Shown here: positions 1-8,214 of the stretch, piece by piece
Layout: each line of letters starts with the position of its first letter
Numbering within the stretch: the stretch's first letter is position 1
Source: Streptomyces sp. SPB162
Lineage (GTDB): Bacteria; Actinomycetota; Actinomycetes; Streptomycetales; Streptomycetaceae
NCBI RefSeq assembly: GCF_029504575.1
Contig: NZ_JAQFII010000001.1
Span: forward strand, 6,455,001-6,519,000
Direction: 5' to 3'
DNA length: 64,000 nucleotides
Position numbers and translations under genes: made by a program
The notes under the pieces: generated by a model
The model's input: the letters and a program-made list of their open reading frames with translations, nothing else
The model's database searches: none
Told to the model about the DNA's origin: nothing

Positions 1-2
1 GC

Positions 3-413
3 AGGCCGCGCACCATCCTGGACCACCCGACGATCGGCAAACTGATCGACTTCGACCAGCCGGTCGCCGTCCTGCTCATCGCCGTCCTCCACTTCGTCAC
101 CGACGGGGAAGACCCGGCCGGCATCGTGGCCACGCTGCGCGACGCGCTGCCGGCGGGCAGCTATCTGGTGATGTCGCACGCCACGGCGGACTTCCACGGC
201 GGTAGCTTCCCCGAGGTCAGCAAGATCTATGAGAAGGCCAGCGCCACGCTGAACGTGCGTCGGCGCGTCGACATCGAGCCGCTCTTCGACGGGTTCGACC
301 TCATCGAACCCGGTCTGGTGCAGGTCCCGATGTGGCGGCCCGACGGCACTGCCCCGACGGCCGAGGAGGTCAGCCGGGTCGGCTTCTACGGCGGCGTCGG
401 CCGCAAGAGCTGA
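3..413 (+). CDS. SAM-dependent methyltransferase, DUF574 family (C-terminal part)
   Basis: The gene enters from the left edge, so only the last 136 residues are visible. The reading frame opens at base 3 and closes with TGA at 411-413. The stretch AVLLIAVLHFVTDGEDPAGI followed by LRDALPAGSYLVMSHAT, and the ending RVGFYGGVGRKS, match the C-terminal half of the actinobacterial DUF574 (SAV2177-like) methyltransferases, which adopt a Rossmann SAM-binding fold. Their substrates are generally unknown. The SAM-binding N-terminus lies outside the window. It converges with the minus-strand radical SAM gene and overlaps its 3' end by 28 bases. Confidence 0.85.
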   Translation, partial: RPRTILDHPTIGKLIDFDQPVAVLLIAVLHFVTDGEDPAGIVATLRDALPAGSYLVMSHATADFHGGSFPEVSKIYEKASATLNVRRRVDIEPLFDGFDLIEPGLVQVPMWRPDGTAPTAEEVSRVGFYGGVGRKS

Positions 414-1312
414 ACAGGGACGGGGATCGGGCCGAGCGGTCCGCCGGGCGCGGGGATCCGTTCCAGCACGCCGCCCGCGAAGGTGTCGTACAGCGGTAGC
501 GACTCCAGATGTACGTAGCCGATGTGGCAGTCGCAGACGGCGAGCGGGCACGCACGCGGCCGCAGCGCCCGGCGGTACGAGCCGTCATAGAGGTTGCCCA
601 GCTCGGCGGGGACGAAGTGGCAGCGCCGGACGGTGCCTTCGCCGTCGACCGAGATCACCGACTCCCCGGTGCGGCAGGGCAGCCCCGCGCTGTGGTGCGG
701 GTGACGGCTGTAGGGAAAGAGCGGGTCGACGGCCGTCCAGGCGTCCGCCTCGGCGTCAGTGTACGTATGGCCCTCGGCCGCGTTGATCCACAGGTAGACG
801 TGGTCGGGGAGGTCGGCGCGCAGCCTCCGGGCCTCGTTGAGGTGCGCGGGCAGGCCCACGACGCCCACGCTGAACCGGACCGAGCGGTCAGCCAGGTCAC
901 GGCACTTGGCGAGGAACCTTTCGTACGGGGTCTGGCCGGGGTGGTACGTGCACCACAGGGCGAGCGTGCCGGGGTCGGCCTCTTCGAGCCAGTCGGTGCG
1001 GCAGCTGAGGTTGGTCTGGATCGCCACCCGCCGGATGTGCGGCAGCTGGCTCAGCTCCGTGAGGGTGCGCCGGTACCAGGAGCGCACCAGGCCCTCGCCC
1101 CAGGGCGTGAACAGCAGCGACAGCCGGTCGGTTGTCTGCCCGGCGGCCCAGCCGGCGAACCGCTCCAGGGCGGCGCGGTCGGCACGCAGCTGCTCGCGGC
1201 TGTCGCGCCGCTTGGCGAACGGGCAGTAGGGGCAGTCGTAGTCGCAGCTCGCGAGCGGGCCGCGGTAGAGGATCGACAGGTCCAGGCCGGGATGGTCCGG
1301 GGGAGTGCTCAC
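386..1312 (-). CDS. STM4011 family radical SAM protein
   Basis: A 308-residue radical SAM enzyme. The cysteine motif CDYDCPYC (C23, C27, C30) binds the [4Fe-4S] cluster that cleaves SAM. A C-terminal cysteine-rich part with RRCHF and CPLAVCDC may hold an auxiliary cluster, as in SPASM-type proteins (inference). The GTG start at 1312 overlaps the stop of the upstream radical SAM gene (GTGA), implying translational coupling. The open frame extends further upstream, but that stretch is only a shadow of the upstream gene. It is the last gene of a six-gene operon of the STM4011-STM4015 type. The family occurs in such clusters in Salmonella and actinobacteria, and its substrate is not known to me. 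Confidence 0.9.
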   Translation of the reverse strand: MSTPPDHPGLDLSILYRGPLASCDYDCPYCPFAKRRDSREQLRADRAALERFAGWAAGQTTDRLSLLFTPWGEGLVRSWYRRTLTELSQLPHIRRVAIQTNLSCRTDWLEEADPGTLALWCTYHPGQTPYERFLAKCRDLADRSVRFSVGVVGLPAHLNEARRLRADLPDHVYLWINAAEGHTYTDAEADAWTAVDPLFPYSRHPHHSAGLPCRTGESVISVDGEGTVRRCHFVPAELGNLYDGSYRRALRPRACPLAVCDCHIGYVHLESLPLYDTFAGGVLERIPAPGGPLGPIPVPVQLLRPTPP

Positions 1313-2703
1313 TTCGCGTCGTACCCGGCCATGAGGGCGCGGACGGGGTCCGAGAACAGGGCCGGGCCGACCGCGTCGGAGTGCGCCAGACCTTCCGCGG
1401 ACAGCCGCAGCCGCTCGGGGCCGGCCGTCGTGTCCAGCCGGCCCGCCTCGGCGAAGCGGCGGAGCACGACGGGGAAGTCCTGCTCGGGCGCGGTTCCGAA
1501 ACGGGCCCGGTACTCCGCCACCGGCATGCCCGCTGCCTGGAGCAGCGACTGCAGCAGATGGCGACGACGGGGCTCGTCGCCGTCCATCCACCGGCCGACG
1601 TCGGCGAACGCGAACTCCCGGGCGGGGCGCGCGATGTAGTCGTCGATGATCGACCGGATCTCGCTCATGCCGACCGCGTAGTCGAAGGAGTAGTGCAGCG
1701 CGGAGGTGTACGAGCGGGCGCCGCAGCCGAGGCCGATCATTCCGTCGGTCTGGCACGCGTAGTCCTCCCCGCCGGTGGCGGGTGCGCCCAGGCGGCGGAA
1801 CATCCGCATCGACACCTGCTCATAGCCCTGGGCCAGGAGATGGTCGCGGCCGAACCGGTACAGGTGCAGCCGCTGCTCGTCCCACACCGCGCCGGCTCCC
1901 GCCGGATCGGCGTTCGTATGGAGGCGGCCGAGGCCGGTCAGCGGGCGGACGTAGAGCGGGTAGAGGTACAGCTCCTCCGGCTCCCAGGCCAGGGCGGCGT
2001 CCAGGGACCGCTGCCAGCTGCGCTCGGTCTGGCCGTCGATGCCGTAGATCAGGTCGATGTTGAGGACGGGGATGCGGGCGTCGCGGATCCGGGACAGGGC
2101 TGCCTCGACCTCGGCGCGCCGCTGCGGGCGGACCGCCGCACGCGCCTCGGAGTCGTCGAAGCTCTGCACCCCGAGGCTGAGGCGGGTGGTGCCGCGGTCG
2201 GCGAGGACCGCCAGCCGGTCGGCGGTCGCCGTGGCGGGCGACGCCTCGACCGACAGCGGGATCGCCCGCAGATCGGCGCCCATGCGCAGCTCCGCGATGT
2301 CGCAGAGCCGCTCCAGCTCGGCGGCGGTGAGGAACGTCGGCGTTCCGCCGCCGAAGGCCGCCGCCGCGAAGCGGGGTGCGCCGCCGGACGCTTCGAGCGC
2401 TTCGCGGGCCGCGCCCGCCTGGCGCTCCAGCGCGTCGAGATAGGCGGTGGTCAGCCCTTCGGGAGCGCCGATCCGGGTGAAGAGGTTGCAGAAGCCACAC
2501 CGCACTTCGCAGAACGGTATGTGGGCGTAGAGGGAGAGCGCGCCCACCGGTTCGCCCGCCCACAGGTCACGCAGCGCCGGGCGGGGCTCCAGTGCGCGGT
2601 ACGCGGTCTTGTGCGGATAGGCGTAGACGTAACTCTCGTAGGGGCGGGCGCCGGTGGTGGCCGCCGGCTTGATCGTCGTGGTGCGCGGGGTCGGCGTGTT
2701 CAT
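1309..2703 (-). CDS. STM4012 family radical SAM protein (HemN-like)
   Basis: A 464-residue radical SAM enzyme with the HemN-type motif HIPFCEVRCGFC (C65, C69, C72) and a HemN-like layout, including a GGGTPTFL strand after the cluster. It resembles coproporphyrinogen dehydrogenase but belongs to the STM4012 branch found in this conserved cluster, so a role in haem synthesis is unlikely. The ATG at 2703 overlaps the stop of the hydrolase gene upstream (ATGA), and its own stop overlaps the start of the STM4011 gene. Two different radical SAM enzymes in one operon point to a modified product. What is modified is unknown. Confidence 0.9.
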   Translation of the reverse strand: MNTPTPRTTTIKPAATTGARPYESYVYAYPHKTAYRALEPRPALRDLWAGEPVGALSLYAHIPFCEVRCGFCNLFTRIGAPEGLTTAYLDALERQAGAAREALEASGGAPRFAAAAFGGGTPTFLTAAELERLCDIAELRMGADLRAIPLSVEASPATATADRLAVLADRGTTRLSLGVQSFDDSEARAAVRPQRRAEVEAALSRIRDARIPVLNIDLIYGIDGQTERSWQRSLDAALAWEPEELYLYPLYVRPLTGLGRLHTNADPAGAGAVWDEQRLHLYRFGRDHLLAQGYEQVSMRMFRRLGAPATGGEDYACQTDGMIGLGCGARSYTSALHYSFDYAVGMSEIRSIIDDYIARPAREFAFADVGRWMDGDEPRRRHLLQSLLQAAGMPVAEYRARFGTAPEQDFPVVLRRFAEAGRLDTTAGPERLRLSAEGLAHSDAVGPALFSDPVRALMAGYDAK

Positions 2704-3551
2704 CGCTGTGCCTCGGCCTCAAGGAAGAAGTGGGCGTAGGGGACCGTCCAGACGGCCTCATGGCCGAGCCGGTGGCCGGTGAAGCCGTCGTCGCCGTACG
2801 TGGTGCCGTGGTCGGAGCAGACGATCGCGAAGCAGGGCCGGCGGCTGCTCGCCGCCGCGAAGAGCCGGCCGATGTGCCGGTCCACGTACTCCAGCGCGGC
2901 CGCGTGCGTCTCGCGGGAGTCGCCCGCCTCGCGGGTGGCACCGGGCAGATGGAACCAGTTGGGCTGGTGCAATGCCGAGACGTTCACGAAGAGGAAGAGC
3001 CGCTGCTCGTCGGGGAGCCCGGCGACCACCTGCTCGGCGCGGGCGATCTGCGCCTCGAAGGAGGTGGGGGAGGGCACGCCGAACTCCGGCTCCCAGTGGC
3101 TCTCCTGGAACATGCCGGGCAGCACGGAACCCAGCGGCGCCTGCCGGTTGAAGAACCCGACGCCGCCGATGCACACCGTCCGATACCCGGCCGCCGCGAG
3201 GCCGGACACCAGGTCCGGTGTGTCGAAGACGTAGGTGCCGTCCGCCGTCGTCTCACTGCCGGCGAAGCGGGCCGCGAAGAGCCGCGGGTGCGGTCCCGGG
3301 GTGGCCGGCGTCGGCAGGAATCCGGCGAAGATCGCCTGGTGCGAGGCGTAGGTGAAGCTGCCCGGCGCATGGCGCCGCTCCCAGCCACCGGCCGGCAGGT
3401 GGGCGGCGAGATGCGGTATCCGGCCCGCGGCCGCCAGCTCCTGGGCCACGTCGTAGCGCAGCGTGTCCAGGGTGACGAGCAACAGGTCGTGACTGCCCAC
3501 GATCTCGTTCATCTCGAGCGTCTCCAACTGCTCACGCTGCGGAGGTGGCAC
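2700..3551 (-). CDS. STM4013-type hydrolase, alkaline phosphatase/sulfatase fold
   Basis: A 283-residue protein of the alkaline phosphatase/sulfatase superfamily. LLLVTLDTLRYDVA near the N-terminus supplies the first metal-binding Asp and a candidate nucleophilic Thr. CSDHGTTYGDDG near the C-terminus supplies the later Asp-His ligands. The GTG start at 3551 has AGGGAG eight bases upstream. An ATG 13 codons later (3512) also has GGAG and cannot be excluded. The gene overlaps the preceding ATP-grasp gene by 20 bases and the following radical SAM gene by four. It probably hydrolyses or transfers a phosphate, sulfate or similar ester in the cluster's unknown pathway (inference). Confidence 0.85.
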   Translation of the reverse strand: MPPPQREQLETLEMNEIVGSHDLLLVTLDTLRYDVAQELAAAGRIPHLAAHLPAGGWERRHAPGSFTYASHQAIFAGFLPTPATPGPHPRLFAARFAGSETTADGTYVFDTPDLVSGLAAAGYRTVCIGGVGFFNRQAPLGSVLPGMFQESHWEPEFGVPSPTSFEAQIARAEQVVAGLPDEQRLFLFVNVSALHQPNWFHLPGATREAGDSRETHAAALEYVDRHIGRLFAAASSRRPCFAIVCSDHGTTYGDDGFTGHRLGHEAVWTVPYAHFFLEAEAQR

Positions 3552-4659
3552 GGTGGCGCTCCCTGCGTAGGACGGCGGTGACCTGGGCGGCGTAGGTGTC
3601 CTGCTCCTCGGCGCCGCTGCCGGGCAGACCCGTCAGGCGCGGCAGCAGGTCGCCGAAGGCGTTGACCTCGCCGACCGCGAAGCGCCGCCAGCCGGTGCCG
3701 GGCAGCACGTCGACGCCGACGCAGAGCGTCCCGGGGAAGCAGGCCGCGGCCTGCTCACTGATCCCCGTGAGCGCTTCCCAGCCGAGTCCGGCCGCTTCGG
3801 TGGCGGCGCGCGCCGCGGCCAGGTCCCCGCGGGAGCCGCCGAGATGGAGATTGGTCATCGGGGAGCGGCTGGTGCGCACCACCGCGTGGGTCGCCCTGCC
3901 ACCCACCACGACGACCCGCAGGTCAGCGGCCCGGCCGTGCTGGGCGGCCTTGGGCAGCCAGCGCTCCACATGCAGCCCGTCCCCGGCCAGTGTGTCCACC
4001 AGGGCGGCGACCTCGCGTTCGTCCTCGTAGCGCCGGACACGCAGCGAGTTGAACAGCCGCCCGTCGGCGGTCCTCTCGACCGAGGTGGTGGCCCTGAGCC
4101 GGCCGGGCCCGCCGAACTCCAGGGCCACCACCCCTGCCGCGGACGAGCCGTGCGCGGGCTTGACGAACGCGCGCGGCATGCGCGCCGCCCGCAACTGCTC
4201 CCTGAGGTCGTCCCAGCCGTGCACGGGCCCGGTGAGCGCCGGCGGTACGTGCACACCGGCCGCCAGCAGCCGCGCGTGGCAGCGCCGTTTGTCGAACAGT
4301 ACGGCGATGTCCTGCGGATCGTCGAGCAGCGTCGCCCCCACCTCCGCCGCGGCCCGCGCGACCTGCTGGACCGCGTCGGTGAACCGCCGGTACCACAGGG
4401 CGCTGCCCTCGACGCGGGTCGGATCACCGCCGCCGCGCAGCGCCCGGTCGACCTCCGGGTCCTCGCCGGGGGAGTCCACGCGCACGAGCTCGCCCGGGGT
4501 GAACCCGTACGCTCCGCGCAGCACATCGCGCCAGGCCACGATCCGGGGCGCGGGGAGCCCCGCCGCGAGGACGGCGTCGGCGAACATCGTCACCCGGCGG
4601 TTGCCGGGATTGCCGACGACGGCGAAGCGGACGGCGCGGCTACTCGGAGACGGCGACAT
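3532..4659 (-). CDS. STM4014 family ATP-grasp-like protein
   Basis: A 375-residue protein. The start (RFAVVGNPGNRRVTMFADAV) looks like the pre-ATP-grasp fold. The middle AFVKPAHGSSAAGVVALEF carries the phosphate-clamping Lys and Gly-rich loop. VGEVNAFGDLLPRL near the end supplies the Glu/Asn magnesium ligands. ATP-grasp enzymes join a carboxylate to an amine or thiol through an acyl phosphate, so this protein could ligate an amino acid or tailor a peptide in the cluster (inference). The ATG at 4659 overlaps the upstream STM4015 gene by 20 bases, consistent with one polycistronic message. Confidence 0.85.
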   Translation of the reverse strand: MSPSPSSRAVRFAVVGNPGNRRVTMFADAVLAAGLPAPRIVAWRDVLRGAYGFTPGELVRVDSPGEDPEVDRALRGGGDPTRVEGSALWYRRFTDAVQQVARAAAEVGATLLDDPQDIAVLFDKRRCHARLLAAGVHVPPALTGPVHGWDDLREQLRAARMPRAFVKPAHGSSAAGVVALEFGGPGRLRATTSVERTADGRLFNSLRVRRYEDEREVAALVDTLAGDGLHVERWLPKAAQHGRAADLRVVVVGGRATHAVVRTSRSPMTNLHLGGSRGDLAAARAATEAAGLGWEALTGISEQAAACFPGTLCVGVDVLPGTGWRRFAVGEVNAFGDLLPRLTGLPGSGAEEQDTYAAQVTAVLRRERHRATSAA

Positions 4660-5587
4660 AGCGCCACTCCTCGTCCTCGTCCACTTCGGCGCTCTCCTGC
4701 CCGGAGACGTCGACGACGACTCCGGCGGCGCCCAGCTCGGCGCTGATCCGCTCCATGAACGCGTCGCTCAGATAGTGGTGACTCAGGTCGAGCCGGGCGA
4801 GATGGGTGAGCGGCTGCCCGGCGAGCAGGGCGGCGGCGCCCTCGTCGGCGAGCACGCCCATCGAGAGGTCGAGCGAGGTGAGCTGGGCGACGACCGGGGC
4901 GGTGGCCACGGCCGCGGCGATCTCGTTCTGCAACTCGCTGTTCTGCAGGCCCAGATGGCGCAGGGCCGGGAAGCGGGCGCCGGCCAGGATCGGGGCGAGG
5001 TCGGCGACCGTGGAATCCCCGCCGTACTCGTCGACGCCCAGCCACAACTCCACGTGTTCCAGGGCGGGGAGATCGCTCGCGGCGACGGCGCGCACGACGC
5101 CGGCCGGCAGGCCGCCGGACTCGAACCGCAGTACGCGCAGCGCGGTGTGCCGCACCGGTGCCAGGACCAGGGCGTCGTCCCGGGTGTTGCCGCCGCGGAC
5201 TCCCAGCTCCTCCAGGAGCGGGAAAGCCTCCAGAATGGGGGTGATGTCGGTCATCAACAGCCAGGAGATCTCGCAGGACTCGCCCTCCACATCGGCGAGG
5301 AACAGCGCGCGCAGGCCGGGCAGCCGGGACGCGTCGGAGACGATCAGATCCACGATCGGGCGCAGGCTCGTGTAGTCCCTGTCCCACCAGGCGCCGATCA
5401 CCAGCGCCGTGACGCGCTCGGCTTCGACCGTGTCCAGGAACACGCGCCACAGGTCCGGGAAGGTGATGTCACTGCCGTAGCCGCATTCCAGTCCCCAGGC
5501 GACGTCGCCGGCGGCGGGGAGTTCGGACGCGGGGCCCACCGGGTGCGTCACAGTGTGCACCGGAAGCCCGGCGAAGGAGTCCCTCAT
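4640..5587 (-). CDS. STM4015 family leucine-rich protein, copy 1
   Basis: A 315-residue acidic protein of the STM4015 family. The C-terminal half has leucine-rich repeats with phrases such as LRHLGLQNSELQNEI and LTSLDLSMGVLADEGA. It is a clear paralogue of the gene immediately upstream, with long shared stretches, and both end in R(Y/F)xAVxE. The ATG at 5587 overlaps the stop of that paralogue (ATGA). No catalytic motif is visible, so a scaffold or substrate-recognition role for the neighbouring radical SAM and ATP-grasp enzymes is plausible, but this is inference. Confidence 0.88.
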   Translation of the reverse strand: MRDSFAGLPVHTVTHPVGPASELPAAGDVAWGLECGYGSDITFPDLWRVFLDTVEAERVTALVIGAWWDRDYTSLRPIVDLIVSDASRLPGLRALFLADVEGESCEISWLLMTDITPILEAFPLLEELGVRGGNTRDDALVLAPVRHTALRVLRFESGGLPAGVVRAVAASDLPALEHVELWLGVDEYGGDSTVADLAPILAGARFPALRHLGLQNSELQNEIAAAVATAPVVAQLTSLDLSMGVLADEGAAALLAGQPLTHLARLDLSHHYLSDAFMERISAELGAAGVVVDVSGQESAEVDEDEEWRYVAVSE

Positions 5588-6540
5588 TCCGCCACCGCCG
5601 TGAAGCGGTGCACGACACCGTCGTTGTCCCAGCTCCGGCCCGGTTCCGACAGGTCGACCTCGACCCCGGCAGGCACCAGCGTGTCCTGCAGGCGCTGGGC
5701 GATCGGGTCACTGACGAAGTGGTGGTGCAGGTCGAGCCACTGCAGATGGGTGAGGGGCTGGCCCTCCAGGAGCGCGGTGGCGCCCTCGTCGGTCAGGACA
5801 CCGAGGGACAGGTCCAGGGAGGTGAGCCGGGCCACCACCGGGGCGGCGGCGACCGCGGCGGCGATCTCGTCCTGGATCTCGCTGTTGCGCAGGCCCAGGT
5901 GGTGCAGAGCGGGGAAGCGGCCGCCGGCGAGTATCGGGGCGAGATCGGCGACGGTGGCGGTGCCGCTGTACTCCTCGACGCCGAGCCACAGTTCCAGGTA
6001 CTCCAGCGCGGGCAGCTCGCTCGCCGCGACACCGCGGACGACCTCGGCGGGCAGGCCGCCGGCCTCGAACGTCAGGGTGCGCAGGTGCTCGTGCCGCACC
6101 GCGGGGAACTCCAGGCCGGTGCCACCGCGGACGCCGAACTCCCGCAACTCCGGGTAGGCGGCCAGGACGGGGGTGACGTCGGACTGCTCGATCCAGGAGA
6201 TCTCCGCCTGCTCCTGCTCCAGGTCGCCGATGAAGACGGCCTCCAGCGCGGTCAGCCGGTCCTTGGCGTCGACGAGGTCCTCGACGATGCCGGTCGAGTC
6301 GTCCTCGTAGGCCTCGCCCCACTGCCCGATGATGATCGCCCGCACGCGCGAGGGGTCGACCGTGTCCAGGAACCGGTCCCAGACATCCCCGAACTCCTCG
6401 TCGGAGTCGTCGTCGTAGGGGTCCGCGGTGAGCCGCCAGGCGACGGCGTCCGGTGCGGGCAGCTCGTCCTTGCTGTCCGGCCCGGGGAAGTCGAAGGCGG
6501 GGAGGCCGTGCAACTCCTGCAGATGCTCTACGGCTGACAT
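5584..6540 (-). CDS. STM4015 family leucine-rich protein, copy 2
   Basis: A 318-residue leucine-rich protein and the first gene of the STM4011-4015 operon. ATG at 6540 is preferred over the longer open frame because AGGAGA lies eight bases upstream and the paralogue aligns from this point. The N-terminal part is rich in Asp and Glu. The C-terminal repeats and the terminal RFTAVAE mirror copy 1, which suggests tandem duplication followed by divergence mostly at the N-terminus. The first gene of an operon is often made in excess, which would fit a scaffold or substrate rather than a catalyst (inference). Confidence 0.88.
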   Translation of the reverse strand: MSAVEHLQELHGLPAFDFPGPDSKDELPAPDAVAWRLTADPYDDDSDEEFGDVWDRFLDTVDPSRVRAIIIGQWGEAYEDDSTGIVEDLVDAKDRLTALEAVFIGDLEQEQAEISWIEQSDVTPVLAAYPELREFGVRGGTGLEFPAVRHEHLRTLTFEAGGLPAEVVRGVAASELPALEYLELWLGVEEYSGTATVADLAPILAGGRFPALHHLGLRNSEIQDEIAAAVAAAPVVARLTSLDLSLGVLTDEGATALLEGQPLTHLQWLDLHHHFVSDPIAQRLQDTLVPAGVEVDLSEPGRSWDNDGVVHRFTAVAE

Positions 6541-6609
6541 GAAGCGGGTCTCCTGACACGGGCGGGCTGGTCCGACGGCTGATCTGAGAAGAGTTCTACC
6601 AAGCCGCAC

Positions 6610-6636
6610 TGACAACACGGTCGGCGGGCGTTGTCA
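6610..6636. promoter_or_regulatory. Inverted repeat between divergent genes
   Basis: Perfect 7-base arms TGACAAC and GTTGTCA are separated by 13 bases. They lie in the 160-base gap between the STM4015 operon and the divergent gene at 6701. The size and position suit an operator for a dimeric regulator controlling one or both directions. No regulator gene stands next to it, so the binder is unknown. Confidence 0.4.
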
Positions 6637-6700
6637 GACCGGCGGCGTAGCTTTCGGACATCGGCGGCCGCAGGGTGCGGACGGCGGAGGGGAGAGTGCC

Positions 6701-7027
6701 GTGTACCGGCAGGGGGACGTGTTGATCATGCCGTTGGGAGCGGACGAAGTGCCGCGCGGGGTGGAGGCGTTGGCGCGCCAGCCGCGCGACGGACGGGGGC
6801 GGCTGGTGCTCGCGCTCGGCGAGGTGACCGGTCACGCGCACGCGGTGGTCGGACCCGGCACCCTGGTCCGCGAGCCGGGCCCGTTCGGTGACGCGTTCCT
6901 CCATCTCCCGGACGGCGGGCGGGTGGTGCACGAGGAGCACGCGGCCATACCGCTGCCCAAGGGCTGGTTCCGGGTGGTGCGACAGCGCGAGTACGTGCCG
7001 GGTGCCGTCCGCGTCGTGGCGGACTGA
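6701..7027 (+). CDS. Conserved hypothetical protein, partner of DUF6745 gene
   Basis: A 108-residue soluble protein beginning MYRQGDVLIMPLGADEVP and containing a His-rich EVTGHAHAV. It starts at GTG 6701 after a strong GGAGGGGAGA. I recognise it as the small actinobacterial protein usually found beside a DUF6745 gene, but its function is unknown. The QGDVLI start and the GHAH motif suggest a small beta-rich metal- or ligand-binding fold (inference). It is followed after 76 bases by the DUF6745 gene on the same strand, so the two are probably co-transcribed from the divergent promoter region to the left. Confidence 0.8.
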   Translation: MYRQGDVLIMPLGADEVPRGVEALARQPRDGRGRLVLALGEVTGHAHAVVGPGTLVREPGPFGDAFLHLPDGGRVVHEEHAAIPLPKGWFRVVRQREYVPGAVRVVAD

Positions 7028-7103
7028 CGGTGAGCGGGGCGGCGGAGCGCGACCGGCGGGGGGAAGAGCAAGTGACCGAGGACGAGGGGCGGGGGCGGAC
7101 GCG

Positions 7104-8126
7104 ATGACGACGGCACTGGAGACGACGGCGCGGTGGCGGGCGGTCGCGGCGGAGACCGGGGCGGCGGACCGCGCGGCGGCAGAGGCGGGGATACAGCTCG
7201 CGTACTGGCAGGCCGGGCTGCCGGCCCCGGAGCGCGTCATATGGACCGGTTCGCCGCTGGAGGCCGCCGCGACCGCGATGCGAATGGTGGCGCAGGGTGA
7301 GACGGGGCGCTGTGTGCGGGACGCGGTGCGGACCCGGCCGTGGGCCGCGGAGCGGCAGCGCCGCCACACCGCGCTCGGCCCCGTGGGCTGGGCCGAGCGG
7401 TGGGCGCTGACCGGCGGCCAGTTGTGGGACGCGACGGCTTCGCTGGCCGACCGTATCCGTACCGGGGTGGTGGAGGCACTCGCCGAGGAGCCCGAGGACG
7501 CGGCCGCCGTCCGTCTGGTGCTGCTGGACGCGGTGCTCGGGCAGCAGGACGCGGCCTGGCTGGCCGCGTTCGACGACGAGGCCGGCACGCTGGAAGGCGT
7601 CTCGGCGGTGGCCCGCAACGCCGGGTGGTGGTGGCCGTACGAGCGGGTCGTGGTGATAGCGGAGCGGCCGGTGGAACTGCACCGGGACGAGGCGGGCCGG
7701 CTGGACCGGGGCGACGGGCCCGCCCTCACCTTCCCCGACGGGTTCGCGCTGTACGCCTGGCGCGGGATGCCGGTGCCGGCCGCGTTCCTCGCCGGCCTCG
7801 CGGGCCTCACCCCGGACCGGATACGGACGGAGGAGAACGCCGAGCTGCGCCGCGTGATGCTGGAGTACTACGGGTACGACCGCTATCTGGCGGAGTCCGG
7901 AGCCCGGCCGCTGGCCCGCGACGAGACCGGGATCCTGTGGCGCATCGACCTGGCCGACGACGAGTCGGTGGCGATGGTCGAGGTGGTCAATTCCACCCCG
8001 GAGCCGGACGGCACGCACCGGACGTACTGGCTGCGGGTCCCGCCGGCGACCACGACCGCCCGGGAGGGCGTCGCCTGGACCTTCGGGCTGGACGCGGAGG
8101 GCTACGCGCCCGAGCGGCAGACCTGA
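7104..8126 (+). CDS. DUF6745 domain-containing protein
   Basis: A 340-residue protein of the DUF6745 family. Recognisable features are the N-terminal helical part ending in WAERWALTGGQLWDA, an AWWWPY-like NAGWWWPYERVVVIAERP segment, a GPALTFPDGFALYAWRGMPVP strand, and a C-terminal section in which arginine-linked beta strands alternate. No signal peptide or membrane segment is present. The start is ATG 7104. The upstream region is open but carries no in-frame start with a good ribosome site. Function is unknown. It pairs with the small gene upstream. Confidence 0.82.
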   Translation: MTTALETTARWRAVAAETGAADRAAAEAGIQLAYWQAGLPAPERVIWTGSPLEAAATAMRMVAQGETGRCVRDAVRTRPWAAERQRRHTALGPVGWAERWALTGGQLWDATASLADRIRTGVVEALAEEPEDAAAVRLVLLDAVLGQQDAAWLAAFDDEAGTLEGVSAVARNAGWWWPYERVVVIAERPVELHRDEAGRLDRGDGPALTFPDGFALYAWRGMPVPAAFLAGLAGLTPDRIRTEENAELRRVMLEYYGYDRYLAESGARPLARDETGILWRIDLADDESVAMVEVVNSTPEPDGTHRTYWLRVPPATTTAREGVAWTFGLDAEGYAPERQT

Positions 8127-8159
8127 TTCCGGACGGGGCCGACAGGGAATCGATGCGGC

Positions 8160-8194
8160 TTGCCTCTGAGGCAAATTGTTTGCCAGTGAGGCAA
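8160..8194. promoter_or_regulatory. Tandem palindromic operators before the XRE/cupin gene
   Basis: Two 15-base palindromes lie 20 bases apart: TTGCCTCTGAGGCAA (8160-8174, perfect 7-base arms) and TTGCCAGTGAGGCAA (8180-8194, 5-base arms). A further half-site, TTGAGGCA, overlaps the start codon at 8208-8215. A spacing of about two helical turns suits two dimers bound on the same DNA face. The simplest reading is autoregulation by the XRE protein encoded at once downstream. Confidence 0.65.
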
Positions 8195-8214
8195 CGGTGC
8201 TGTTCTCTTGAGGC

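Noticed and set aside
1309..2703. Coproporphyrinogen III oxidase (HemN) call
   Set aside because: It is only similar to HemN. Its neighbours place it in the STM4012 family.
1132..2739. A 535-codon plus-strand frame over the STM4012 gene
   Set aside because: It is antisense shadow. The minus strand encodes a clear radical SAM enzyme.
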